Notes: a model not told the origin generated them from the sequence alone. A stretch of DNA of 64,000 nt from JACPYM01 sp963699175 (GCA_963699175.1 OY969418.1:7316001-7380000), one strand, 5' to 3'; numbered from the stretch's first letter, positions 33,096 to 43,382 are shown. Program-made: numbers and translations.

Positions 33096-34061
33096 ATGCA
33101 GAACCGACGCTTTTTGATTACCGGCGGGGCGGGATTTATCGGCAGCCATTTGGTTGATCGTCTCTTGGCGCTCAATCCGGCGCGGCTGGTCGTGATTGAT
33201 AACTTCGACGATTTTTATAACCCGCAATTCAAACGCGCCAACATCGCCACGCACCTGAACCACCCACGCTATCGCCTGATCGAAGCCGACATCGTCAATT
33301 ACAATGCGCTCAAACAAGTCTTTGCCGAAGAAGTCTTCGACACGATTATTCATCTGGCGGCGAAAGCCGGTGTGCGCCCTTCGGTCGCCGATCCGCGCGG
33401 CTATAACGAGGTCAACGTCACCGGCACATTGAATCTGCTCGAACTGGCGCAACGCAACAACGTCAAAAAATTCATCTTTGGCTCGTCGAGTTCGGTCTAC
33501 GGCGCGAAGGCTGTGCCGCCTTTCCGCGAAGACGACCCGCTGTGGCCCATCTCGCCATACGCGGCGACCAAAGCCAGCGGCGAATTACTGGCGCACACTT
33601 ACAGCCATCTCTACGGCATGCAGATCGTGTGTTTGCGGTTCTTTACTGTCTACGGCTCACGCCAGCGCCCCGATTTGGCAATTCACAAATTCGCGCGCTT
33701 GATCGCTAGCCAGAAGCCGCTGCCGGTGTATGGTGACGGCAAGAGCGAGCGCGATTTTACTTATATTGACGACATCCTCAGTGGCGTACTGGCCGCGCTT
33801 AACTACGACGCGACGCCGTTCGAGATCATCAACCTCGGCGAATCGCAGACCGTGACCGTCAAACGTATGATCGAATTGTTGGAACAGGCGCTCGGCCAGC
33901 AAGCCGTCATCGAGTATCAACCGCCTCAACCCGGCGACGTACCGCGCACGCACGCCGACGTGAGCAAGGCCAAAAAACTGCTCGGCTACCAACCAACTAC
34001 TCCGATTGAGGTTGGCATCAGACGCTTCGCCGAATGGTTTAAGCGCGGTACAAAATTCTGA
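33096..34061 (+). CDS. NAD-dependent nucleotide-sugar epimerase/dehydratase (UDP-glucuronate 4-epimerase-like)
   Basis: ATG 33096 begins 'MQNRRFLITGGAGFIGSHLV', the Rossmann GxxGxxG. The extended SDR pattern continues with 'LVVIDNFDDFYNPQFKRANI', 'DTIIHLAAKAGVRPSVADP', 'NNVKKFIFGSSSSVYGA', 'ISPYAATKASGELLAHTY' (Tyr-x3-Lys) and 'RFFTVYGSRQRPDLAIHKFA'. The 'RPDLAIHKF' and 'AGVRPS' elements fit the UDP-glucuronate 4-epimerase/WbpP group. The 321-residue length is usual. It probably makes sugar precursors for surface polysaccharide. The upstream frame extension passes through the inverted repeat and is rejected. Confidence 0.9.
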   Translation: MQNRRFLITGGAGFIGSHLVDRLLALNPARLVVIDNFDDFYNPQFKRANIATHLNHPRYRLIEADIVNYNALKQVFAEEVFDTIIHLAAKAGVRPSVADPRGYNEVNVTGTLNLLELAQRNNVKKFIFGSSSSVYGAKAVPPFREDDPLWPISPYAATKASGELLAHTYSHLYGMQIVCLRFFTVYGSRQRPDLAIHKFARLIASQKPLPVYGDGKSERDFTYIDDILSGVLAALNYDATPFEIINLGESQTVTVKRMIELLEQALGQQAVIEYQPPQPGDVPRTHADVSKAKKLLGYQPTTPIEVGIRRFAEWFKRGTKF

Positions 34062-34660
34062 AACCCTATTTGCAATTGAAGCGGAAACGGTCGGTTACTG
34101 TACCGCACCAAGGTTGCCTGTTCCAATTTAGATAGCTTGCGCTACGCTGGTGAGGCCAAAGCCCGGCCACTTTATCAAAAATACCATTGACCGGCTTGCG
34201 TCCGGCACACTAGAATTCGCCCGTATCAGCAGATCTACTCATAAAAAGATAGAACGTCGCGGTTGGCGAGCCGCTATTTGCCAAAGATTTGTTGATGCCC
34301 GTGCGTAGCCAAGCTTGGCACTGTTAGCTGTCATCTAGCCCCGGCCAGAACCGGCTTTGTTTCGCGGTGCTGATAAGCGCTACGCCTCCTTCACAAGATT
34401 CGTCCGATTAGCCGATACCCGGCAGGCGCATCGCAGTAGGAACTCGTAGAGCAGAGAGGGTACGCCGAGGTATCGCCCCGAAATCATCCTTTCTTATCGG
34501 TCTTCTCAAAGACCCCGTTGAGAGCCACTCTGTTGTTGCCCCGCAATCATCGTGAGGTTTGAAATGATTGTGCGGAATCGAGCCGCGCCCCATCCGCAGT
34601 GGCGCGCACTCGCCGCCAGCAAGCACGTGTAGCGCATTTGCAACCAAATGGGAGTCCAAG
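34062..34660. other. 600-bp intergenic region with no convincing gene
   Basis: No frame looks coding. It includes a fragment of the GTACCGCACC repeat family (about 34100-34120) and a weak inverted repeat, CCGCAATCAT / ATGATTGTGCGG, at about 34540-34575. It probably holds the promoter and a long leader of the giant NHL gene. No riboswitch class was recognised. Confidence 0.5.
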
Positions 34661-37600
34661 ATGAAGAACTCGCGTCAAGCCGCTCAGTGGAGCGTCCGTA
34701 ACAAATTTCAGCAACTTTTCCGCCGCTTCAAGCAGCGCCCGCTGCAATGGGGTGTTTGGGGAGCGCTCGTGTTGGTCGGCGCCGCGTGGCTGGGCAACGC
34801 CGCGTGGCAACACGTCGCAGCGCAGCAGGTGCAATTCAACATCAACACGGTGGTCGGCAGCAGCACCACTTCTGGCCTGGTCGCCGATCTGAAGAACGCG
34901 CGTGGCGTGGCGGCGGCCAGCGCCACAGTCTTTTACATTGCGGACACAGGCAATCACGTGGTGCGGCGCGTGGATACTACGACCAACAGTGTCACGGTTG
35001 TGGCCGGTCAAGTCGGCTTGGCGGCCACTGATCCACTTCTTGCCAACGGAGACGGTGGCGCGGCGACCAGCGCACGCTTGCGCGAGCCGTATGATGTGGC
35101 GGTGGATGTTTCCGGCGATCTCTACATTTCCGACACGGGCACTCACAAAATTCGCAAAGTGACATTGGGCAGCCAGCCCGGCAATCCTATTATCTCGACG
35201 ATTGCAGGCAACGGTAATCCCGGCCTCGATACGGCGATTGCTGGCGCTAGCTTCAGCGACCCACGCGGCCTGACCTACAGTTCCGCTGGCAGTGGCACAC
35301 TCTACGTCGCTGACTCGGCCAATCATCGAGTCGTTGCGCTCACGGGGCTGGCCACTCCAACACCTATTTTACAGCTCATCGCGGGCAACGGCTCTCCGGG
35401 TAGTGATGGCGACACCGGCCCTGCGGCGGTGGCTTTTCTCAATGGCCCGCGTGGCGTAGCCATAGACGCTACCAACCGCGTTTTTATTGCCGACACTGGC
35501 AACAATAAAGTCCGCGTCGTTACCACCATCAGCGGGAATTCTACGATTGATACTTACGCGGGCACGGGCACGCCGGGTTTCGACCAGGACGGCAACATGG
35601 CCAACACGAGTCAACTCAATGCGCCTTATGACGTAGTGGTGGACGGGGCCAACGTTTATATCAGCGATAACGCCAATAATCGTATCCGCAGAGTTGATGG
35701 CGCAGGCTTCATCTCGACCGTCGCGGGGCGCAATGGGAGTGGTTTCAGCGGCGACGGCACGCCAGCGACGAATTTCACGCTCAGTTTTCCGAGCGGCATG
35801 GTCTTCGTCAGCAACAGCGTGGTCTTTATGGATACGGGCAACCGGCGGCTGCGGCGTGTGGCAGGGACATCGCTCACCACAATCGTGAGCGATGGCTCCG
35901 GCGGCTTTGCCGGTGAAAACGTAGCGGCGACACAAGCGCGGCTCGATGGCCCGTCGGCTATCACTGTGGATACGCAGGGCAACTGGTACATCGCCGACAC
36001 CAACAACCAAGTCATCCGCAAGGTCAACGCCAGTGATGGCAAGATCAACACGATTGCCGGTATGCCTGGCGTGGCTTCAACTGATCCGGTCGCTGCCAAC
36101 GGTGACGGTGGCCAGGCGAACATGGCCACGTTCAAATCTCCGTCAGGTGTGGCGGTTGACGCAACCGGGAACATCTTCGTGGCCGATACTGGCAACAAGC
36201 GTATCCGCCGGATTGATCGCAACACCAACATTATTACTACGGTGATGGGCGTAGTTGGCAATGCGCTCATTGGCTTTGCGGGCATTCCAGCCTTGCTCGA
36301 GCCAATTGGTGTGGTGGTGGACAGTCAGAATAACCTTTACGTGTCGGATGCCTCACAGCACATCGTTATTGCGCAGAGCGGAGCCGTAACTCCAACCAAA
36401 GTCTTCATCGCAGGCAAGGCCAATATGCCCGGCGCCAGTGGTGATGGTGGCAATGCGGAGAACGCTCGGCTCAATCGTCCCACGGGCATTGCGCTAGCCG
36501 GCGGCATCCTCTACGTCGCCGACACCAACAATCATCGCATTCGCAAGATCGAAAACATCAACGGCATCTTCCAGATTTCCAGCCTCGTGCCGAAGAGTGC
36601 GGGCACCATTCAAATCGTCCCGCGTCCGGGTTTTGAAGGTGACGGCGGCAACGCCGATTTCGCAAAGCTCAATTCGCCCACTGGCGTGGCCGTGGACAGC
36701 GCGGGCGCTCTTTATATCTCGGATCGCGGCAACAATCGCATCCGCCGCGTTGCTCCCGGCACTGACCCTTTGTCAGGTAATCCAGCGAATATCATCACTA
36801 CCGTTATCGGCAACGGCGAAGTCGGCTTCAGCGGTGACGGCGGCCCGGCAATAGCGGCAGCTTTGGGCTTGCCGCTTAATATTGGCGTGACCAGCACGGG
36901 CGAGATTTTGGTGGCCGATACCGGTAACAACCGCATTCGCCGGGCCGTGCAACCGCCAAACGTCAAACCGACTTTGACCCACCCTGGCAACAAAAACACG
37001 ACTGAGGGACAGGCGCTCGGTTTCACCTTGCAGGGCAGCGACTCGAACGCAGGGCAAACGCTGACTTATGCAATGAACTTTACCCCGGCACTCTCGCCAT
37101 CAACTCCGGCGGAGAAAGTGCCCACACTCAATGCCGCAACGGGCGCATTCTCGTGGACGCCGGCGGCTGATGTGGCGAGCAGCGGTACGCCCTCGGTGCA
37201 ATTCCAATTCACCTTTACTGTCACTGACAACGGCAGTCCGACGCTGACGAGCGATCCGGTGACGATCACCATCACGGTCAACAACACCAATGGCGCGCCG
37301 ATCGTAAATGCCGGCACGATTCCGACCACGCTCGAAGCGACTGCGGCCAACGGCGCGCAATTGCAGCTCAACGGCACGGCCACCGATCCCGATGGCGATA
37401 CGCCGCTGGCCATCATCTGGACTGACACGCGTCCGGGCCAGTCAGCGGTGCAGATTGCCAACCAATTAAGCCCGACCGTCACGCTCGCGCTCGGTCAACA
37501 TTCGCTTGTGCTGACTGCCAGCGACGGCAAGGGCGGCACGGCCAGCACGCCTGCCAAAGCGCTCACGGTGCAAGACACGACCGCGCCCGTCTTTTCAAAC

Positions 37601-40054
37601 TTGCCGAGCAACATCAACGATACGATCACGTCGGGCAATAGCAAAGTGGTCAACTTCACGCTGCCGACCGCGACCGACGCAGTCTCCGGGCCGCGTCAAG
37701 TCACGGCCTCGCCGCCCTCCGGCTCGACCTTCCCGGTCGGCGCGACCACTGTGACCTTTTCGGCCAGTGACACCGCAGGCAACACGCGCACGGCGACGAT
37801 TACGGTCACGATCACCTGCGTCGGCACTGGCTGCACAGGTGGCGGGCCTAACCCGAACGCGATGGCTTTCACCATCTCAGCCTTCGCCGGCAACGGCAAC
37901 TTCGGCGTAAGCGGCGACAACGGCACGGCGAACGCGGCAACTTTGAAAGAGCCGCGCGGCATAGCGATGGATGGCGCGAATAACGTCTACATCGCCGACC
38001 AGGAAGCGCACACCATCCGCCGCGTCAATGCGCAGGGCATCATCAGCCTCTTCGCGGGCAACGGCCAGAAAGGCTTCTCGGGCGACAGCGGCGCGGCGGC
38101 AAACGCGCGCTTCAACAATCCGACCGGTCTCGTCGTAGATGTGACGCGCAACCTGCTCTACGTCGCCGACACCTGGAATCACCGCATCCGCCGGATTGAT
38201 CTGGCCAACAACACGATCACGACGCTGGCCGGGAATGGCACGGCTGGCTTGGGCAGCGATGGCGCGGCAGGCAGCACGCCACTCAACTATCCGTCCGCCG
38301 TCGCGGTGGATGGCGCGGGTGTCGTCTACGTCGCCGACACCGGCAACAATCGCGTCGTCAAGATCAGCAGCAACACGCTCACAACCGTCGCGGGCAATGG
38401 CCAAGTCGGCAGCAGCGGCGACGGCGGCGCGCCCTTGCAAGCCAAGCTCAATCATCCAACTGGCGTAGCCGTGACGACTGATGGCGCGACAATCTTCGTA
38501 GTGGATCGCGGTAACAATCGCGTGCGTAAGATTACTGCCAGCGCCATCACCAACTTTGCGGGCAATGGCACTGCTGCGAGCAGCGGTGACAACGGCCAGG
38601 CAACTGCCGCCAGTTTGAACGCGCCGACCGACGTAGCGGTGGATGGCTCCGGCAACGTCTTCATCACCGATACGGACGGCGAGCGCATCCGCAAGGTCAG
38701 CGCGAGCGACAACGTCATTATGACCATCGCGGGCAACGGCACGGCAGGCAACGGCGGCGACGATGGCCCGGCGACCAGCGCCACGCTCAACACGCCGACG
38801 GCGCTCGTGCGCAACAGTTCGACCGGTGTGATCTTCTTCTGCGACACCGGCAATCTGCGCGTGCGCCGCTTGCTGCCAGTCGGGCCGACCAATCACACGC
38901 CGGTGCCCGATCAAGTGGCGAACATCCAGTTGACCAAGTCGCAGCAACTCAATATCGGGCTATCGGCGACTGATTCTGATGGTGATCCGGTCACGTTCAC
39001 GCTCGTGCCTGCGCTCTCCTTTGTCACGGTCACGAATGCGAACCCTGCCGCACGCACGGCGACGCTCTTCATCAATCCGGCGGGCGGCAACGCGGGCGTC
39101 TACACCGTACGTGTGCAAGCCGCTGACAACAAAGGCGGCACTGGCCAGACGCCCGAATTCACCATTACCGTCACTGACCCGAGCGGCCCGACCAACAATC
39201 CGCCCACTGCAGTGATGAACATCTTGCCCTCGGTCATAACTGCTCCGAACGGCCAACAAACCGCTACTGTCAATCTCAACGGCACCAGTTCATCTGACCC
39301 GGACGGTGATCCGCTCACCTACGCCTGGTTTGATGGCGCAGCGGCGATTGCGACTGGGGCAACGGCGACCGTGCAGCTTGGGCCAGGCCCGCATGCAATC
39401 AAGCTGGTCGTGACTGACAGCAAGAATGCGACCGGCGCCAGCCCGACGCAAAACATCACAGTGCAGCTTGCCCAGGCTGGCAATAATCCTCCGACGGCGG
39501 TAATCAAGAATCTGCAAGCTTCGTATACGGCCACGAATGGTGCAAACGTAGTGGTCACGCTTGACGGTTCGGATTCGATGGATCCCGATGGCGATCCACT
39601 GTCCTTCAAGTGGTTCGATAACGGCACGGAGATAGCTAACGGTGTAACCCCGGCTGTCACGTTGGCGCTCGGCCAACACAGCATCAAGGTCCTTGTGAGT
39701 GATGATAAGGGCGCGAGTGCTGAGAGTGCATCGCAGACGGTCACAGTTACAGCTTCGCAGGGCGGGTCTGAACTGGACATCACCACCGTCTCGCCTGATT
39801 CCGGCAGGCGTGGTCAAACACTTACAATCACCGTGAATGGTCAAGGCTTCGTCCAGGGGTGTTCGGTCAGAATTTTCAAGGGCGGACTCCCAAGCCAGGT
39901 TGGCATCACGACCACGACTACCTTTATTTCGAGCACGCAACTGTCGGTGAAGGTGGTCATTTCGGAGCAAGCACAGGTAGGCGCGCGCATCGTCAGTGTC
40001 ACCAATCCCGGTGGAGCAATGGTGCAGGCGAACGCTTTCTCGGTTTTGCAGTAG
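34661..40054 (+). CDS. Giant extracellular NHL-repeat protein with HYR, PKD-like and IPT/TIG domains
   Basis: ATG 34661 follows GGGAGTCCAAG and gives 1,797 residues. A signal/anchor segment lies at about 32-52 ('WGVWGALVLVGAAWLGNAAW'). The first NHL propeller set covers about 60-770 ('GVAVDATGNIFVADTGNKRI', 'IAGNGNPG'). Then come Ig/cadherin-like ('TLTHPGNKNTTEGQALGFTL'), PKD-like and HYR ('PVFSNLPSNINDTITSGNSK') domains, and a second NHL set at about 1070-1410. Two PKD-like domains ('LDGSDSMDPDGDPLSFKWFD') and a C-terminal IPT/TIG domain ('ITTVSPDSGRRGQTLTITVN') complete it. It is likely a surface or secreted adhesion/binding protein. No catalytic motif is seen. Confidence 0.92.
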   Translation: MKNSRQAAQWSVRNKFQQLFRRFKQRPLQWGVWGALVLVGAAWLGNAAWQHVAAQQVQFNINTVVGSSTTSGLVADLKNARGVAAASATVFYIADTGNHVVRRVDTTTNSVTVVAGQVGLAATDPLLANGDGGAATSARLREPYDVAVDVSGDLYISDTGTHKIRKVTLGSQPGNPIISTIAGNGNPGLDTAIAGASFSDPRGLTYSSAGSGTLYVADSANHRVVALTGLATPTPILQLIAGNGSPGSDGDTGPAAVAFLNGPRGVAIDATNRVFIADTGNNKVRVVTTISGNSTIDTYAGTGTPGFDQDGNMANTSQLNAPYDVVVDGANVYISDNANNRIRRVDGAGFISTVAGRNGSGFSGDGTPATNFTLSFPSGMVFVSNSVVFMDTGNRRLRRVAGTSLTTIVSDGSGGFAGENVAATQARLDGPSAITVDTQGNWYIADTNNQVIRKVNASDGKINTIAGMPGVASTDPVAANGDGGQANMATFKSPSGVAVDATGNIFVADTGNKRIRRIDRNTNIITTVMGVVGNALIGFAGIPALLEPIGVVVDSQNNLYVSDASQHIVIAQSGAVTPTKVFIAGKANMPGASGDGGNAENARLNRPTGIALAGGILYVADTNNHRIRKIENINGIFQISSLVPKSAGTIQIVPRPGFEGDGGNADFAKLNSPTGVAVDSAGALYISDRGNNRIRRVAPGTDPLSGNPANIITTVIGNGEVGFSGDGGPAIAAALGLPLNIGVTSTGEILVADTGNNRIRRAVQPPNVKPTLTHPGNKNTTEGQALGFTLQGSDSNAGQTLTYAMNFTPALSPSTPAEKVPTLNAATGAFSWTPAADVASSGTPSVQFQFTFTVTDNGSPTLTSDPVTITITVNNTNGAPIVNAGTIPTTLEATAANGAQLQLNGTATDPDGDTPLAIIWTDTRPGQSAVQIANQLSPTVTLALGQHSLVLTASDGKGGTASTPAKALTVQDTTAPVFSNLPSNINDTITSGNSKVVNFTLPTATDAVSGPRQVTASPPSGSTFPVGATTVTFSASDTAGNTRTATITVTITCVGTGCTGGGPNPNAMAFTISAFAGNGNFGVSGDNGTANAATLKEPRGIAMDGANNVYIADQEAHTIRRVNAQGIISLFAGNGQKGFSGDSGAAANARFNNPTGLVVDVTRNLLYVADTWNHRIRRIDLANNTITTLAGNGTAGLGSDGAAGSTPLNYPSAVAVDGAGVVYVADTGNNRVVKISSNTLTTVAGNGQVGSSGDGGAPLQAKLNHPTGVAVTTDGATIFVVDRGNNRVRKITASAITNFAGNGTAASSGDNGQATAASLNAPTDVAVDGSGNVFITDTDGERIRKVSASDNVIMTIAGNGTAGNGGDDGPATSATLNTPTALVRNSSTGVIFFCDTGNLRVRRLLPVGPTNHTPVPDQVANIQLTKSQQLNIGLSATDSDGDPVTFTLVPALSFVTVTNANPAARTATLFINPAGGNAGVYTVRVQAADNKGGTGQTPEFTITVTDPSGPTNNPPTAVMNILPSVITAPNGQQTATVNLNGTSSSDPDGDPLTYAWFDGAAAIATGATATVQLGPGPHAIKLVVTDSKNATGASPTQNITVQLAQAGNNPPTAVIKNLQASYTATNGANVVVTLDGSDSMDPDGDPLSFKWFDNGTEIANGVTPAVTLALGQHSIKVLVSDDKGASAESASQTVTVTASQGGSELDITTVSPDSGRRGQTLTITVNGQGFVQGCSVRIFKGGLPSQVGITTTTTFISSTQLSVKVVISEQAQVGARIVSVTNPGGAMVQANAFSVLQ

Positions 40055-40074
40055 GCTGAATCGAAGCAGTCAAG

Positions 40075-40191
40075 CGTGGACATTCGCCCGAACGCAGGCC
40101 TCTCGCGTGCCAGGAGTCGGAGAGTTGCACTTGCCGGTCAACTCGTTCCGCTCTCAAGCACGCGGGAGGCCTGCGTTCGGGCGACTCCACG
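40075..40191. repeat. Long imperfect inverted repeat after the giant NHL gene
   Basis: Arms 40075-40110 (CGTGGACATTCGCCCGAACG...) and 40158-40191 pair almost completely (CGCCCGAACGCAGGCCT is exact). It begins about 20 bases after the stop codon at 40054. The rest of the gap to 40440 has no clear gene, only possible remnants of an AraC N-terminal domain. Confidence 0.85.
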
Positions 40192-40440
40192 GTGTAAATT
40201 TACGCGCACCTTTCAAACATACAAGACTCAGCCTGTGTGCCTGTGATACTTCATCACACTGCAACGCCAGCCCAGAATGTTGGATGCCCTCTGCGAGAAA
40301 GCTGCGCGTTGTATCACTGGTAGTACTCGCCCCCCCCGCTGACAGGTGCGGTAAGCTGTCGGCCACAACGCGACCAATCCCCGAAGACACAAGCGCAACC
40401 AAACAAATCGTCTCGCCGGCCCCGCGACTACAATTGGCCT

Positions 40441-40782
40441 ATGGTAGCAGGCGTCAGGCTCCCTCACTGGCTCGCCCAGGCGCGCCACATCCTTGACCGG
40501 GATTTTCGCGACCGTCTCACCACCACGCAGATCGCGCGAGTGGTGGGCGTGCACCCGGTCTATCTGGCACAAGTTTTCCGGCAGAATTTCGGCGTCGGCG
40601 TGATTGAATATCTGGCGCAACAGCGCGTGGCCTTTGCCAGCCGCGAATTGCGCGAGACGGCGGCTTCGATTGCCGAGATTGCGTCAGCCGCAGGCTTTTA
40701 CGATCAAGGGCATTTCGCACGCACATTCAAACGCCTGACTGGCTTGACGCCCAGCGAATATCGTCGCCGTAACGGCGGCTGA
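40441..40782 (+). CDS. AraC-type DNA-binding domain protein, possibly truncated
   Basis: The 113 residues contain a complete AraC double HTH: 'LTTTQIARVVGVHPVYLAQV' then 'FRQNFGVGVIEYLAQQRVAF', and 'TAASIAEIASAAGFYDQGHF' with 'ARTFKRLTGLTPSEYRRR'. AraC regulators normally have 250-300 residues with an N-terminal sensor, and none is readable here. The preceding 200 bases show broken frames, so this is either a solo HTH protein or the tail of a decayed regulator. No clear ribosome-binding site precedes ATG 40441. Confidence 0.65.
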   Translation: MVAGVRLPHWLAQARHILDRDFRDRLTTTQIARVVGVHPVYLAQVFRQNFGVGVIEYLAQQRVAFASRELRETAASIAEIASAAGFYDQGHFARTFKRLTGLTPSEYRRRNGG

Positions 40783-40847
40783 AGGAATTGAGCGAGTTAC
40801 TTCGGTCCCACACACTACACACTTCAGGCTGTGAGATTGCCCAAGCA

Positions 40848-41576
40848 CTAGCGTGATTCGGTGCTGAGCGGTATCACAGCCTGCTTTTTTTTCTCCTCTG
40901 CGCTGTAGCGTGCGCGCGCGCCAAAGTAGAAATGTTTGAAGTACCCGTACATTGACCAGCAGGACGAGATCACAACCAGCCACAACATTCCGCGCCCCAA
41001 GCCGTACAAGATCATCTGCAAATCGCGGAACCTGAATGCGCCGTGTCCGCTCAAGTGATTCAGCGCCACGCTCATCTCCGGCACCGTCCAAAACGCGAAG
41101 ACTGGGAAGGCTCTAGTGGTGGTCGGCGGCCCGCCTTTGACCGAGGAGAAGATCAGCAACGCCACGGTGACGACTTGCGAAAACATCTTGATCTTGCCCG
41201 CCTTGGACGCTGGAATGATCAAACCTTCGGTCGCAGCCACTGAGCGCAAGCCCGTCACAGCAAACTCGCGTCCCACGATAATCACCACCGCCCATGCTGG
41301 CGCGAGCTGATTTTCAACCAGCGAGATGAAGGCCGACGAGATCAACAGCTTGTCCGCAATCGGATCGAGCAAGGTGCCGAAGCGCGAGACCTGCCCGCGC
41401 CGCCGCGCCAGCCAGCCGTCGAGCGCATCCGTACAGGCCGCAAATAGAAATAACGCCACACCCGCGATGTGTTGTGGCAAGCCAACGTAGTCTTCGGAAA
41501 AGCGCGTCAGTAGCACCACCACCAACAACGGCACGATAAAAATACGTAGAAGTGTGAGCAGGTTCGGGAGGTTCAT
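40848..41576 (-). CDS. pgsA: CDP-diacylglycerol--glycerol-3-phosphate 3-phosphatidyltransferase
   Basis: ATG 41576 (after GGTTCATG context) gives 242 residues starting 'MNLPNLLTLLRIFIVPLLVV'. The CDP-alcohol phosphotransferase motif is intact: 'DALDGWLARRRGQVSRFGTL' followed by 'LDPIADK'. Several membrane spans are evident. The enzyme makes phosphatidylglycerophosphate for anionic phospholipids. The C-terminus ('YGYFKHFYFGARARYSAEEK') extends beyond the usual 180-190 residues and has an extra membrane pair. The longer upstream frame runs into a repeat and is rejected. nadE lies upstream on the same strand. Confidence 0.92.
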   Translation of the reverse strand: MNLPNLLTLLRIFIVPLLVVVLLTRFSEDYVGLPQHIAGVALFLFAACTDALDGWLARRRGQVSRFGTLLDPIADKLLISSAFISLVENQLAPAWAVVIIVGREFAVTGLRSVAATEGLIIPASKAGKIKMFSQVVTVALLIFSSVKGGPPTTTRAFPVFAFWTVPEMSVALNHLSGHGAFRFRDLQMILYGLGRGMLWLVVISSCWSMYGYFKHFYFGARARYSAEEKKKQAVIPLSTESR

Positions 41577-41580
41577 GAGC

Positions 41581-41660
41581 AATTGATAGTTGATGATTGC
41601 CAGTTGACAGTTAATTGTTGGGTTTGACCAAACTATCAACTATCAATTGTCAACTATCAA
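41581..41660. repeat. Inverted/low-complexity repeat (AACTATCAAC type)
   Basis: ATTGATAGTTGATGATTGCC near the left end opposes ACTATCAACTATCAATTGTC and ACTATCAACTACC at the right end. It fills the gap between nadE and pgsA. Confidence 0.65.
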
Positions 41661-43382
41661 CTACCCTCGGAACTTGTTCGTCAGCGGCATACGCCGGTCA
41701 CGCCCAAAAGCGCGCGGCGAGATGCGCACGCCGGGCGCGGCCTGACGACGTTTATATTCGTTGATGTCTACCAGCCGCGCAATGCGGCGCACTGTCGCCT
41801 CGTCAAAGCCTGCGGCGATGATCGCGTCTAGACTCAAATCCTCTTCGACGTAAAGTTCCAGGATCGCGTCGAGCACCTCATACGGGGGCAGGGAATCGCT
41901 GTCCTGCTGGTTCTCACGCAATTCGGCAGAGGGCGCACGCGTGATGATGTATTCGGGAATAACGGGATTGCCATTGCGTTGATTGAGCCAATTGCACAAC
42001 TCGTAAACCAACATCTTCGGCACATCTTTGATGACCGCGTAGCCGCCGCACATATCGCCGTAGAGCGTGCAATAACCGACGGCCATCTCGCTCTTGTTGC
42101 CGGTCGAGAGCACCAGCGCGCCGAACTTGTTGGAGAGCGCCATCAGGATGTTGCCACGAATGCGCGCCTGAATGTTCTCTTCGGCCACACCCAGCGGCGT
42201 ACCGGCGAAAACCGGCGCGAGCATTCCCAGATATTGGTTGAACGTCTCTTCAATCGGCACGATGTGATAATTGACGCCCAGATTGTTGGCAAGCTGTTCG
42301 GCATCGCGCGCGCTTTCATCCGATGAATAGCGCGTCGGCATAAAAACACAGGTCACATTCTCCGCGCCCAACGCATCCGTCGCCACACACGCGACCAGCG
42401 CCGAATCAATCCCGCCCGAGAGACCGATCACCACTGATTTGAAACCGTTCTTGCACACGTAATCCTGCGTGCCGAGCACCAGTGCGTGATAGACCTCTTC
42501 GGCTTTGCCAGGCGGCTCGGCCAATGGTGGCTGAACTTTTTCGGTCTTCTTCGTAAATAGCTTATCGCGCAAGCTGACTGGCTCACGCTGTTGGACAAAC
42601 AGCCGATCCTGCCGCGCGCGCGGGTCGTGCAGGCGCTCGTTGAAGACGCAGTCGGCGTTTATATCCACCACCAGGAAGTCTTCCTCAAACGCCTTGCCAC
42701 GCGCCATCAAGTTGCCGCGTTCATCTATAACCAAACTCTGCCCATCGAAAACCAATTCATCCTGACCGCCGACCAAGTTGACGTAGGCCAGCACCACCGC
42801 ATTGTCTTCGGCGCGCGTCGCTAGCATCCGTTCGCGCCCACTGCCCTTGCGCGCGTGGTAAGGCGAAGCCGAGATGTTGATGATGAGCTGCGCCCCAGCC
42901 AGCGCCTGCTCCTGCGTCGGCCCGCCCGGATACCAGATGTCTTCGCAGATATTCACGCCGAATGGTACGTCGCCGAGTTTGAAGATCGGCGCAGTCTGCC
43001 CGGCATCGAAATAACGAAACTCATCAAACACCGCATAGTTGGGCAAGAACTGTTTGTGATAAACGCCCTTCAACTCGCCATCGCAGATGATGGCCGCCGC
43101 GTTGTGAATGTCGGCGGTCTTGTCCACAAAGCCGACAATCGCGACGATGCCGGTTGAAGCGACAATGATCTCGTCCAGCGCTTTCAGATTGGCTGCGACG
43201 AACTGCGGTTTGAGCAGCAGGTCTTCGGGCGGATAGCCGGGCAGAGCGAGTTCGGGGAAGGCGACGAGATCAGCTCCGGCGGCGCGGGCGCGTTCAATGT
43301 GGGAGATGATTTTGACGGTGTTGTCGGTGAAGGCGCCGACGGTGGTATTGATTTGTGCGAGGGCGATGCGGATGGTGCTCAT
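41661..43382 (-). CDS. nadE: Glutamine-dependent NAD+ synthase
   Basis: The 573 residues hold an N-terminal nitrilase-type amidase (1-260) and a C-terminal synthetase. Amidase triad positions are Glu44 ('VAFPELALPGYPPED'), Lys in 'GVYHKQFLPNYAVFDEFRY' and Cys in 'FGVNICEDIWYPGG'. The ATP-pyrophosphatase loop is 'VIGLSGGIDSALVACVA', with 'VLSTGNKSEMAVGYCTLYGD' and 'PSAELRENQQDSDSLPPYEV'. It turns deamido-NAD+ into NAD+ using glutamine nitrogen. The start ATG 43382 gives 'STIRIALAQINTTVGAFTDN'. The length is normal. Confidence 0.96.
   Translation of the reverse strand: MSTIRIALAQINTTVGAFTDNTVKIISHIERARAAGADLVAFPELALPGYPPEDLLLKPQFVAANLKALDEIIVASTGIVAIVGFVDKTADIHNAAAIICDGELKGVYHKQFLPNYAVFDEFRYFDAGQTAPIFKLGDVPFGVNICEDIWYPGGPTQEQALAGAQLIINISASPYHARKGSGRERMLATRAEDNAVVLAYVNLVGGQDELVFDGQSLVIDERGNLMARGKAFEEDFLVVDINADCVFNERLHDPRARQDRLFVQQREPVSLRDKLFTKKTEKVQPPLAEPPGKAEEVYHALVLGTQDYVCKNGFKSVVIGLSGGIDSALVACVATDALGAENVTCVFMPTRYSSDESARDAEQLANNLGVNYHIVPIEETFNQYLGMLAPVFAGTPLGVAEENIQARIRGNILMALSNKFGALVLSTGNKSEMAVGYCTLYGDMCGGYAVIKDVPKMLVYELCNWLNQRNGNPVIPEYIITRAPSAELRENQQDSDSLPPYEVLDAILELYVEEDLSLDAIIAAGFDEATVRRIARLVDINEYKRRQAAPGVRISPRAFGRDRRMPLTNKFRG

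Noticed and set aside
34062..34660. Cyclic-di-GMP (GEMM-like) riboswitch
   Set aside because: A GGCCAAAGCCCGGCC stretch near 34154 recalls part of GEMM, but the paired helices and second conserved loop could not be found.
34547..39970. Several minus-strand open frames of 140-360 codons
   Set aside because: They mirror the repetitive NHL/PKD gene on the plus strand and show no family motifs.
39996..40496. 166-codon plus-strand frame after the giant NHL gene
   Set aside because: It begins inside the NHL gene in another frame and crosses the long inverted repeat; composition is unlike a protein.
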